A model generated the notes under the pieces. It saw nothing but the letters and a program-made list of their open reading frames with translations, was not told the DNA's origin and ran no database searches. The position numbers were made by a program, and so were the translations under genes. A DNA stretch of 64,000 bases from an uncultured Rhizobiaceae bacterium (GTDB lineage Bacteria; Pseudomonadota; Alphaproteobacteria; Rhizobiales; Rhizobiaceae): contig CATOTF010000002.1 of the NCBI GenBank assembly GCA_951813045.1, positions 4,340,001-4,404,000 of the forward strand. The letters are read 5' to 3'. Below are positions 1 to 8,084 of the stretch, piece by piece (position 1 is the first letter of the stretch; every line of letters starts with the position of its first letter).

Positions 1-2
1 AT

Positions 3-722
3 CTTCGACACGGGTCGGATAAAAAGGGATTTTTTTCAAACTCTTATCTTCTTGAAGGCAGTGATGAATGCCTTTTGATTGATACCCATCTCAACCGCGA
101 TGAAGCATTGGAACTGTCAGCGCTCGTAGCGGCGACTGGAAAACCCTTATCTACCATCATCATTACACACCCTCATCCGGACCATTATCTGGGATTGGAA
201 TATATCGCGCCGCTGCATCCAGCTGCGGAGGTATTAAGCTCAAAGAGAGCGTTGGAGGTTGTATCCATTGCATCTTCGGGTTGGCGGGGTTTCCGCAATT
301 CACTTCGACGATTGGAGAGTGGTCCGGTTACACTGTCAGGTCACCAATTTGAATGCCTATTGCCCCCTGACGCTGAAAGCATTGCCCCAGTGGTTCTTTA
401 CGAACAAAAAAGCGGGACGCTTATCTCAGGTGATCACGTGTTAAACGGTCAACATTTATGGCTGGTGGAAGGGCGGACCAATGCGTGGAAAAACAACCTT
501 GAGCAGATTTCAAACAAGTGGGTGATTAATCTTGTTCTACCAGGCCATGGCGAGATTGGGGGATCGAACCTCATCGACCAGACACATCAATATTTGTCGC
601 GTTTTCAAGCGTTGATCGAAAGAGGGTCAACATCTGACCAAGCCCGACAGTCGATGTTGGAGTTCTACCCGGATCACCTGTTTGTCGAAGCTCTGGACAA
701 TAGTATTTTGGCCAATTTCTGA
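3..722 (+). CDS. MBL-fold metallo-hydrolase, N-terminus cut by window edge
   Basis: The frame is open from the first bases of the window, and the residues before the TTG at 75 (SNSYLLEGSDECLLIDTHLN) read as a normal MBL N-terminal strand. The gene therefore starts outside the window and the TTG is not the true start. The zinc-binding motif THPHPDH lies just after residue 30 counted from that TTG; a second metal-site segment SGDH and a final PGHG follow. This fits a small Zn hydrolase of about 240 residues. The substrate cannot be predicted: the family includes glyoxalase II, lactonases and sulfur-transfer enzymes. A stem-loop at 828-849 may end the transcript. Confidence 0.8.
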   Translation, partial: LRHGSDKKGFFSNSYLLEGSDECLLIDTHLNRDEALELSALVAATGKPLSTIIITHPHPDHYLGLEYIAPLHPAAEVLSSKRALEVVSIASSGWRGFRNSLRRLESGPVTLSGHQFECLLPPDAESIAPVVLYEQKSGTLISGDHVLNGQHLWLVEGRTNAWKNNLEQISNKWVINLVLPGHGEIGGSNLIDQTHQYLSRFQALIERGSTSDQARQSMLEFYPDHLFVEALDNSILANF

Positions 723-814
723 TTTTGACCATCGAGGCTGGTTTCATTGATTTCTGCTTAAACACCTGTTCTGTGACGATCAATTCCATTCATTCGTTAG
801 GCGAATAAGCCTGG

Positions 815-1741
815 TCAGGGTCTTAAAGCCCAATCTTCGGTAATTGGGCCTTTGATTTGGTTAAACACCGCATTACAAATATCATTCATCTCAACTGAAA
901 AGAATTTATGTGCAGCCTTCCTGTTAGGGTGGAACGGATCTTTCACTGCGCCAGATTTTTTAAGGCGAAAAAACCTCTTATTGCCAAGGTTTGCGGCAAT
1001 CGTTTCGGGGGTGAATCCTTCGACAAAACTACAGCGACTGCCGTTTTTCATAAAAGCATATTTGACGTTTTTCTGCGCTTTAAGACGCAGGTCGACAATC
1101 TTTTTTCGATAGGGGGGAGCGGTCGTCATGAAGATGCAGGGAAGGCCGGGGGGAAGTTGCGCCATGGTCCGGTTTACATCACGTAATGCATTGTTTTTAT
1201 CCCTGGCCCACCGGGATGCGGAATTTCCAAGAAATGACATAATCAGGAGTTTGGGCTTATAATATCCATCCTCGAACATGGCCTCGAACGGGGATTTTCC
1301 CTTTTTGCAAAACTGATATTCAGGCCCCTGCCCGATCTGTACGTATTTGTTCTTCGTCTTATTGACGATTCCAAATGTACCGGCATTGACTTTCCATTTC
1401 GGGTCGACATCGCATATTGTTCGTTTCCCGCGCTTGTCGCGCGCAACCCAAGAAATGAGAGACGTGGAACGGACGCCTATAACGCCAACGGACATGTGCC
1501 CCAGTTTTTTGAGCAGTGATACTTTTTCCTCTTCGGGAGCACAGTGAGATTTTATGTCCTGAAAAAAGTCCAGAAATACCGGGCCGGACCCGAAACTCAA
1601 CTGGGAGTCTCCCAAAACCAAAATGTCCGGGGACTGAAATTCTTTTTCTGGCGCCGCAATAACTGGAGATGTCTGCGTCAACAAGAGAGCTGTCGCAACC
1701 GGCCATAGATAGATTTTTCTGACACTCCCACTAAACAACAT
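815..1741 (-). CDS. exported SGNH/GDSL-like hydrolase family protein (paralogue 1)
   Basis: A 308-residue protein with an N-terminal signal peptide (hydrophobic stretch about residues 10-29, ending near VIAAPEK). The first conserved block, LVLGDSQLSFGSG, carries a GDS nucleophile motif. A C-terminal block DPFHPNRKAAHKFF has the Asp-x-x-His pair of SGNH esterases. Six Cys residues suggest disulfides in the periplasm. The start is supported by AAGGGGAAC just before the ATG. The next gene upstream is a paralogue with the same motifs, about 45% identical by eye. The substrate is unknown; carbohydrate O-acetyl esterase activity would fit the fold but is inference. Confidence 0.7.
   Translation of the reverse strand: MLFSGSVRKIYLWPVATALLLTQTSPVIAAPEKEFQSPDILVLGDSQLSFGSGPVFLDFFQDIKSHCAPEEEKVSLLKKLGHMSVGVIGVRSTSLISWVARDKRGKRTICDVDPKWKVNAGTFGIVNKTKNKYVQIGQGPEYQFCKKGKSPFEAMFEDGYYKPKLLIMSFLGNSASRWARDKNNALRDVNRTMAQLPPGLPCIFMTTAPPYRKKIVDLRLKAQKNVKYAFMKNGSRCSFVEGFTPETIAANLGNKRFFRLKKSGAVKDPFHPNRKAAHKFFSVEMNDICNAVFNQIKGPITEDWALRP
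828..849 (+). terminator. stem-loop, probable terminator of the MBL gene
   Basis: The arms GCCCAAT and ATTGGGC (7 bp, 8-nt loop) are followed by CTTTGATTT on the + strand. It lies about 105 bases after the MBL stop and inside the 3' end of the convergent SGNH-like gene. The T-tract is weak. Confidence 0.45.
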
Positions 1742-1832
1742 ATGTTCCCCTTAAATTTCACAAGCTATGTCGACCATAGAGATTTCTTCAATCACTGTTA
1801 AATCAAACATCGTCATGTCGAACGTTACTTAA

Positions 1833-2732
1833 CTACCGTTTCAACTGCCTAAACACGGCTTTACATAATTCTGGTTTGATGAGGTCAAAAAACTTTTCGG
1901 CCGCTTCGGTGCCCGGATGGAGGGGATCGGTCACCGCACCAGCTTCGTTAGTTCTGAAACGGGACTTATTACCCTGATTAGCACGTCGGGTGGCGGGTGT
2001 GATGCCTTCTACAAAACTGCATCGGTTTCCTGCCGCAGCAAATGCCGCTTTCGCATTGGCCTGCGCCCTTTGGCGCAAGTCGTTCACATCAGCCAGATAT
2101 GAAGGGGCTGTTGTCATAAAAATACACGGTGTACCTTTTGGAATTTGCCGGATAGCCTTTTGGGTGTCGCTAAAGGCGCTTTGCCTGCTTGTTGCCCACC
2201 GCTCCGCCGCATTGCCCAAAAACGCCATAACAAAAAGTTTTGGTGCGTAATAGCCAGGTTTAAACACCTCTTGAAAGGCAGTTCGGCCTGACCTGCAAAA
2301 TTGATATGGGGCCCCTTGTCCAACCTGAATATATTGTCGATTTGGATTGCCGCCCATTCCATATGCACCGGCATTTACACCAAATTTCTCGTCAACATCA
2401 CACAGTAGGGCTTTGTCATCTTTCCCTGGCAAAACCCATGTGTGTAGTGACGTGGACCGCACTCCAATTACGTTTGCCGACGCTTCGCCAAGCTTGGCCA
2501 GCAGCTGTTTTTCACGTTTGTCAGCGGAGCAATGGGTTTCCAGATTTTCAAAGAACTTTAAATGGAATTCCCCGGCACCAAATGAAATTTGGGAGTCTCC
2601 GACAACCAGAATTTCAGGCGAATCATGTGTATCGGGAGTGATCACAACGGTTGTACACGCGGCGATCACGACCAATGCACCAACAAACCAAAAAGCGTTA
2701 TTTCTCAGGTTCTTAGGAATAATTTTTGGCAA
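1833..2732 (-). CDS. exported SGNH/GDSL-like hydrolase family protein (paralogue 2)
   Basis: A 299-residue paralogue of the downstream gene. It shares LVVGDSQISFGAG near the N-terminus, a central GAPYQFCRSGR segment and a C-terminal DPLHPGTEAAEKFF. It begins with TTG, preceded by AGGA about 8 bases upstream; no ATG fits the frame. The N-terminus has one hydrophobic segment ending in VIAACTT, which fits a lipobox, so this copy may be a lipoprotein while paralogue 1 is a soluble exported protein. The two genes are 92 bases apart on the same strand and look like a tandem duplication. The function of the pair is not known to me. Confidence 0.68.
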   Translation of the reverse strand: MPKIIPKNLRNNAFWFVGALVVIAACTTVVITPDTHDSPEILVVGDSQISFGAGEFHLKFFENLETHCSADKREKQLLAKLGEASANVIGVRSTSLHTWVLPGKDDKALLCDVDEKFGVNAGAYGMGGNPNRQYIQVGQGAPYQFCRSGRTAFQEVFKPGYYAPKLFVMAFLGNAAERWATSRQSAFSDTQKAIRQIPKGTPCIFMTTAPSYLADVNDLRQRAQANAKAAFAAAGNRCSFVEGITPATRRANQGNKSRFRTNEAGAVTDPLHPGTEAAEKFFDLIKPELCKAVFRQLKR

Positions 2733-2840
2733 AAATACATTCCTGTCTAACTGGAAAATGACGGGCCGCTGGAATTGATGTGTCTAACAAATATACCTGA
2801 TTTAGAATACCGACAAGTTAAGGCCGGACTCTCGCGTTGC

Positions 2841-4367
2841 TCATCGTATATTGAACCGGTTCCGGATTTTTCGGTCCTGTTCATCGCTCAAATATTGCGG
2901 CCTGTGGACCTTTAGAATTTCCCGCGCCCTTTGATTGGCAACGGTCCAGGCGTCGGGCGCTCCTGCCTGCGCCCAGCTTCGTGGTTCATTGCGGTCAGCA
3001 AGGCTGGGGTAAAAATAATCTCGCTCCATCGCTGACAACGTGTGTCCTCCCCCAAGAAAATGTCCTTCGCCCAGGACCGCATCGCAAATGGCTTCAAACC
3101 CCAGATTCTCTTCATTCACTTCGACACCTCGAAGTGCGCGATAGGTGTGGGAGTGCATTTCATCGTCCAAAACGAAGGCTTCAAAACTGGCCCCCAGCAA
3201 TGAGGCGGTCATTCCTGAACTCTCGTAGATCAAATTTCCCCCCGCCAACGCTGCGGCCATGGAAGTTATCCCTTTTTCCATGCCGTATTGGGCGTCAATC
3301 GCCTTTGCATCACTCATCGAGCATGCGACCCCTGAGGGAAGCCCAAGCCAGTTGGACAGCTGCGCCGATGCAGCGTTTAAAACGGCTGTTTCGCCACTCC
3401 CGCCAATAAAGGCGCCCGTACGCAGGTCTATCACCAATGGCCAATTTGAAAACACCATGGGAAAGCCCGGTTTAATTGCGTGAACCATAACGAGGCTGGC
3501 CAAGGTCTCGGCGAGTGATTGTGCAAGAAAACCGGCGAGCGTTGCCGGAGCTGTTGCGCCGGCCTGTGCGGCGGTAATGCAGGACATGGGGATGTTATGT
3601 CGAATGCACTCATACACCACGTCAACGGCGTCTTCACCGTAGCGCATGGGAGATATCAACGGGCTGATATGGGCTTTCAAGAATGGCCGTTTGGAGAATT
3701 CTCCTTCTCCACCGGCAGCGATATCGAGCATCCCGACAATCGGTTCGACATATTCAGCCAGCGTAAAAGAAGTCGCCGTCGGTTTCGTCGTGTTCTTCAA
3801 CAGTGCATATGCAGTGTTGGTATCCAGATCGAAATTATCGGGAACATCGGTTGCCACGCAACAGCGGGTGTACCAACTCACGTTCGCCAATGTATCCTGA
3901 AGCCGTGTAAAATCATGCAGGTCCGCGAGCGTGGACGGTCTATAAATATGCGTATCCAAATCGAGTGTTTGAACGGCTGCCCCACCCGTCCCGAAATAAA
4001 CCTTGTCTCCACCCACTTCGATCGAGCGGTTCTCATCGCGCCCGTGAAGGGTAAATCTCTTGTTAGCTTTCGCGATAGCATCTTCCACAAGGTCGCGCGG
4101 AAAGAGAACGCGCTCGGACCCATTGTCAGTTGCGCCTGCAGTTAGCAGGTCGTTCATAAGACGCGCAGGCACTTCGCCGATACCCAACTTGCTCAGCAGG
4201 CGCAAAGCGGTATCAAAGATGCCTTTCAATTCGGCGTCGGATAGTGGTTTGTAGAACCCCCCAATCTGGCCCGGCGGACATGGGTCGATCACAGGTTTTG
4301 CGGCACGAGCGGCCAAACGTTCCTGTCGCCCACTGCGCCTGCCCGCTTTTTTAACGTCTCCACTCAT
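2841..4367 (-). CDS. MttB/COG5598 family methyltransferase, non-pyrrolysine type
   Basis: A 508-residue protein of the trimethylamine methyltransferase superfamily (TIM barrel moving a methyl from a quaternary or tertiary amine to a corrinoid protein). Recognisable segments are the basic N-terminus, GGFYKPLSDAEL, the run SFTLAEYVEPI, a Gly-rich GAFIGGSGE block and the C-terminal GLPSGVACSMSDAK region. The reading frame is uninterrupted, so the in-frame amber codon (pyrrolysine) of true MttB is absent, as in glycine-betaine methyltransferases (MtgB) and related enzymes. No corrinoid-binding partner is encoded nearby. It is divergent from a dimethylglycine-dehydrogenase-like gene, suggesting a shared methylated-amine pathway. 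The exact substrate is open. Confidence 0.85.
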   Translation of the reverse strand: MSGDVKKAGRRSGRQERLAARAAKPVIDPCPPGQIGGFYKPLSDAELKGIFDTALRLLSKLGIGEVPARLMNDLLTAGATDNGSERVLFPRDLVEDAIAKANKRFTLHGRDENRSIEVGGDKVYFGTGGAAVQTLDLDTHIYRPSTLADLHDFTRLQDTLANVSWYTRCCVATDVPDNFDLDTNTAYALLKNTTKPTATSFTLAEYVEPIVGMLDIAAGGEGEFSKRPFLKAHISPLISPMRYGEDAVDVVYECIRHNIPMSCITAAQAGATAPATLAGFLAQSLAETLASLVMVHAIKPGFPMVFSNWPLVIDLRTGAFIGGSGETAVLNAASAQLSNWLGLPSGVACSMSDAKAIDAQYGMEKGITSMAAALAGGNLIYESSGMTASLLGASFEAFVLDDEMHSHTYRALRGVEVNEENLGFEAICDAVLGEGHFLGGGHTLSAMERDYFYPSLADRNEPRSWAQAGAPDAWTVANQRAREILKVHRPQYLSDEQDRKIRNRFNIR

Positions 4368-4556
4368 CGATTATCCATGTAGAATCTGATATGAGAGAGA
4401 TGATATTCTCCCGGTAATCCTGACGACAAGAGTAAAGCCATTCGGCCAATATCATCGAATATCATTTCTTAAGTTTTCAAAACTAGCCCGTGTCATCTTG
4501 ACATCATAGGTGCAATCTTGGCCTGCATATTTCCAGATTGCATGACGGAGAATGAT
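4368..4556. promoter_or_regulatory. divergent promoter region between mttB-like and FAD/GcvT genes
   Basis: This 189-base gap separates two divergently transcribed genes, so both promoters must lie here. It is AT-rich around 4435-4475. I see no convincing palindrome for the LysR regulator encoded at 6989-7951. Confidence 0.4.
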
Positions 4557-6992
4557 ATGAAATCGCAAACCAAAGTTGTCGTTATCGGTGGTGGCATTGC
4601 CGGCTGTTCAACACTGTATCATCTGACTCAGGAAGGGTGGAGTGATGTCGTCCTTGTCGAACGCGATGAATTGACCAGCGGTACGACATGGCATTCGGCC
4701 GCGCAGGTTACAAACTTTGGTATGAACCAGACAATGGTTGGGCTGAAATCCCATTCCATTGCCCTTTATAACGAGCTTGCCGACGATCCGGATTACCCGA
4801 TCAATTATCACCATGGTGACGGCGGTATCCGGCTGGCCAATACCGAAGAACAGATGCAGGGCTACAGGCATTTTTCTTCCATGGCCCGGGGGATGGACGT
4901 TGATTTCGAGGTGATCGACGCGGGAGAATGCGCCCGTCGCCACCCTTTGATCTCCACCGACAATCTCATCGGTGGGTTGTGGGATCCGATGGATGGTGAC
5001 ATTGATCCCGCCCAATTGTGCCAGGCGATGGCCCGTCGCGCCCGTAAAGCCGGTGCGGAAGTTTACCGCAACACGCCGGTCATCGCGCTGACCCAGCATA
5101 AAGACGACAGCTGGACAGTCCACACGGAACACGGGGATATTGATTGCGAGATTGTCGTCAATGCCTGCGGGTATCGGGTCAACGAAGTTGGCGCCATGAT
5201 GGGTGTTCATCATCCGGTCATGTCGATGGAACATCAGTATTTCCTGACGGAGGAAATCCCGGCGATTGTCGAGGCAGGCCATCGCATGCCGCTGTTGCGC
5301 TGCCCGATATCTGACTATTATTGCAGGCAAGAGAAGAACGGCTTGCTGGTTGGGTTTTACGAACAGGATTGTAAAACCTGGGGCATGGACGGAATTGATC
5401 CCAACTTCGTAAATGCCCTTTGTCCCGATGATCTGGATCGCGTGAGCGACGTGCTAGAGGGCGCTTTTGCGCGGATGCCTGCATTGATGGAAACCGGTAT
5501 TCATACGGTTATCAACGGCCCGATCACCTATACAATTGACGGCGCGCCACTGGTTGGTCCCATTCCGGGAAAACGCAATGCGTTCTGTATTATTGGCCTC
5601 CGTGCAGGTCTCGGCGAAGGGGGTGGTCACGGATGGCTGCTTGCGCAGCAAATCGTTCACGGTGAAGCTTGTTACGATACTTGGTGCCTCGACCCACGAC
5701 GATTCACCGGCCACGCCAACGTCGAGTTGACGGCGCTGAAAGCCATCGAAGATTATCAAAATGAATTCCGCTTCCATTTTCCCCATGAGCATCGCCCCGC
5801 GGGCCGAAGTGCGAAAACAACAAGTCTTACCCCTGTTCTGGAAGCTGAAGGTGCCGAATTTACGGTTATTAACGGATGGGAACGGGTGGATTACATCAAG
5901 CCCAGTGACGGATTTCACCCACGTCTGAGTTTCCATTTTGATGAAGTTTTTGACGTTGTACGCGGGGAGGTCAAGAACGTTCAAAACAATGTTGGGCTTT
6001 GCGAAGTCAATGGCTTCAACCGTTTTGAAATTACCGGGTCTGATGCCCACACTTTTCTCGATAAGATGTTCTGCGGAACGGTTACCAAGCGCCCGGGTCG
6101 CGTTGGATTGGGGTATTTGCTCAACCACCAGGGCATGTTGAAAGGCGAAGCGACCATCGCGAATATTTCTGCATCAGATCGTGGGCCAGACCGTATCTGG
6201 TACGGCTCAGCAGCGGCGGCAGAATACCACGATATGGATTGGTTGCGTGGTCATCTTGATGGTGATTTGGATGTTCAGATCAAAAGCCTGACTAATGATT
6301 TAACAATCTTGGTGTTGGCTGGACCAAACGCCCGCGGTGTGCTCAGCGCCTGTTCCCGGGTGGATTGGAGTGGAGAAGCCTTTCCATGGCTATCAGTACG
6401 TGAATGCTTTATCGGCCACGCGCCCGCAACCGTCATGGGAGTGAGTTTCTCCGGTGAATTAGCCTATGAGATTCACGTGCCAAATGCATCGCTTTATGCC
6501 GCATACACCTCGCTACGTCATGCCGGGAAATCATTTGATATGAAGCTTTTCGGTGCGCGCGCAGTCGAATCCATGCGCATGGAAAAAGGCTTTCTGCACT
6601 GGAAATCTGATATCTTGACCGAGTTCGATCCGATGGAAAGCGGGCTGGGCAGATTTGTAAAAATGGAGAAGGGCGAATTTATCGGTAGAACGGCGCTAGC
6701 GGAGCGTCTTTCAAACGGCCCAAAACGGAAGTTTGTTAGCCTGCGAGTTGAATGCACCCACGCACCCGCTCATGGCGGTGCGTCGCTGATGTTAGGTAGT
6801 CAGGTTATCGGTACAGTCACGTCTGGCGATTGGGGACACAGGGTTGATATGAACCTTGCATACGCATTTGTTGAACCGGAATTCAGCGAGATCGATACCG
6901 AATTCACCATCGATATCCTGGGCGACCTTATTCCCGCAAAGGTGATTAGCGCAGGGCCGTATGACCCGGAATACCACAGAATTCATGGCTAA
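4557..6992 (+). CDS. dimethylglycine/sarcosine dehydrogenase-like FAD oxidoreductase with GcvT domain
   Basis: About 811 residues. The N-terminal DAO-type FAD domain opens with VVVIGGGIAGCSTLYHL. A linker precedes a GcvT-like aminomethyltransferase domain over roughly residues 420-800 (NGFNRFEITGSDA onward), which in this family passes the released one-carbon unit to tetrahydrofolate. The ATG at 4557 is chosen because GGAG lies 6 bases upstream; a longer frame from TTG 4518 lacks such a site. Family members oxidatively demethylate dimethylglycine, sarcosine or dimethylsulfoniopropionate-like substrates. The pairing with an MttB-type gene favours methylated glycine derivatives. It is convergent with the LysR gene, overlapping by 4 bases. 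Confidence 0.85.
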   Translation: MKSQTKVVVIGGGIAGCSTLYHLTQEGWSDVVLVERDELTSGTTWHSAAQVTNFGMNQTMVGLKSHSIALYNELADDPDYPINYHHGDGGIRLANTEEQMQGYRHFSSMARGMDVDFEVIDAGECARRHPLISTDNLIGGLWDPMDGDIDPAQLCQAMARRARKAGAEVYRNTPVIALTQHKDDSWTVHTEHGDIDCEIVVNACGYRVNEVGAMMGVHHPVMSMEHQYFLTEEIPAIVEAGHRMPLLRCPISDYYCRQEKNGLLVGFYEQDCKTWGMDGIDPNFVNALCPDDLDRVSDVLEGAFARMPALMETGIHTVINGPITYTIDGAPLVGPIPGKRNAFCIIGLRAGLGEGGGHGWLLAQQIVHGEACYDTWCLDPRRFTGHANVELTALKAIEDYQNEFRFHFPHEHRPAGRSAKTTSLTPVLEAEGAEFTVINGWERVDYIKPSDGFHPRLSFHFDEVFDVVRGEVKNVQNNVGLCEVNGFNRFEITGSDAHTFLDKMFCGTVTKRPGRVGLGYLLNHQGMLKGEATIANISASDRGPDRIWYGSAAAAEYHDMDWLRGHLDGDLDVQIKSLTNDLTILVLAGPNARGVLSACSRVDWSGEAFPWLSVRECFIGHAPATVMGVSFSGELAYEIHVPNASLYAAYTSLRHAGKSFDMKLFGARAVESMRMEKGFLHWKSDILTEFDPMESGLGRFVKMEKGEFIGRTALAERLSNGPKRKFVSLRVECTHAPAHGGASLMLGSQVIGTVTSGDWGHRVDMNLAYAFVEPEFSEIDTEFTIDILGDLIPAKVISAGPYDPEYHRIHG

Positions 6993-7951
6993 TTTTGCAA
7001 CCTGAACTGGTCTTTCAACCAGGGCATTTTTTCGAAAGCAGGTATAAGAGCGTGGCGCTCAACCAAAGTTCGCAAGGTGGAGTTGACGAGATCGGTTACC
7101 GAGGTGGAGCACTCGGGTGTTGCAAAGACGGAAATGTACCTCGCGAAGTTTTTTGCTGGAAATGGATGCAACGTTACCTGGCCATGAAAACGGCGCGCTT
7201 GCGAATAACAAAGCGGCGTGGTGATCGCCCAACCCGCCCCGGAAGCAATCATCGCCATCATCGTCTGGTTGCTGTCGATCTCAAACCTGTGGGGCAGGGA
7301 TATCTTGAGGCGGCGCAATTGGGCATCGATAAGATTGCCGATAATCTGATGTCTGCTGTAGCGTAAAAACGGCAGCGGGCTTTCGCCCGATATATATGAT
7401 TTAGCACTCGCGTCGTTGTCGGTTGGCAATGCCAGAACGAACGGATCGCGTAGGATCGGAAACTCTTGAAAATCACCCAGGTTCTCGGTCTGACCGTTGG
7501 CCACGCACAGATCAAGTTTGCGGGCTCGTAGAAGCTCCAAAAATTCATGGCTCAATCGTGTGTGATGCTCAAAATCGCACCTAGGCATGGCATTTGCCAG
7601 ATGGACGGCGAGTTCAGGGGCGATCTCGCTTTCAAAATCTTCAATCATTCCCAGCCGCAAATGACGGGCATCCCCAACATTTCCCGATACGATTTCCACG
7701 TGCGCCCGCCGAATCAAACTCAGGGCTTCGTCAATGTGCTTGAGATAGTTTGTACCCACAGGCGTTAGCACCATGGGACGGCGTTTATGATCCAGAAGCG
7801 GAACACCCAATTCCTCCTCCAAAGCATGAAGGTGATAGGAAACTGTACTGATTGAAAGATTGAGTTCATTTGAAGCGGCTTGAACCGAACCCCTGTTCGC
7901 CACGAGTTGGAAAATCTCAAGTCGCTTTAAGCTAGTGTCTGAACGTCTCAT
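6989..7951 (-). CDS. LysR-family transcriptional regulator
   Basis: A 320-residue protein with an N-terminal winged helix-turn-helix (LEIFQLVANRGSVQAASNEL about residues 10-29, continuing to residue 65) and a C-terminal type-2 periplasmic-binding-like effector domain. It sits between the FAD/GcvT dehydrogenase and the solute-binding protein gene and is the obvious candidate regulator of this block. Its 3' end overlaps the convergent FAD gene by 4 bases. The ribosome-binding site is weak (AAAGACATTCA before ATG). The effector is unknown. Confidence 0.88.
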   Translation of the reverse strand: MRRSDTSLKRLEIFQLVANRGSVQAASNELNLSISTVSYHLHALEEELGVPLLDHKRRPMVLTPVGTNYLKHIDEALSLIRRAHVEIVSGNVGDARHLRLGMIEDFESEIAPELAVHLANAMPRCDFEHHTRLSHEFLELLRARKLDLCVANGQTENLGDFQEFPILRDPFVLALPTDNDASAKSYISGESPLPFLRYSRHQIIGNLIDAQLRRLKISLPHRFEIDSNQTMMAMIASGAGWAITTPLCYSQARRFHGQVTLHPFPAKNFARYISVFATPECSTSVTDLVNSTLRTLVERHALIPAFEKMPWLKDQFRLQN

Positions 7952-7976
7952 TGAATGTCTTTATATTCATGAAAAA

Positions 7977-8008
7977 GGCCCGGCGGGAACTGAAGTTCCA
8001 ACCGGGCC
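7977..8008 (-). terminator. rho-independent terminator of the solute-binding protein gene
   Basis: The arms GGCCCGGCGGGAAC and GTTCCAACCGGGCC (14 bp with two mismatches, loop TGAA) are followed on the - strand by TTTTTC at 7971-7976. It lies between the binding-protein stop and the LysR start, so it insulates the regulator. Confidence 0.85.
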
Positions 8009-8084
8009 AATTTTATTGTTTTTGAATGAGGCGGGAGTTTCAATTTCCCGCCAGAATTCGATTTAGCAAACAGCCGCGACGGGC

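Noticed and set aside
2841-4367. Pyrrolysine-containing MttB
   Set aside because: The frame has no internal amber codon, so it is a non-pyrrolysine family member.
5454-6128. Long antisense frames inside the FAD/GcvT gene
   Set aside because: Shadow of a well-supported gene in the opposite strand; no motif of its own.
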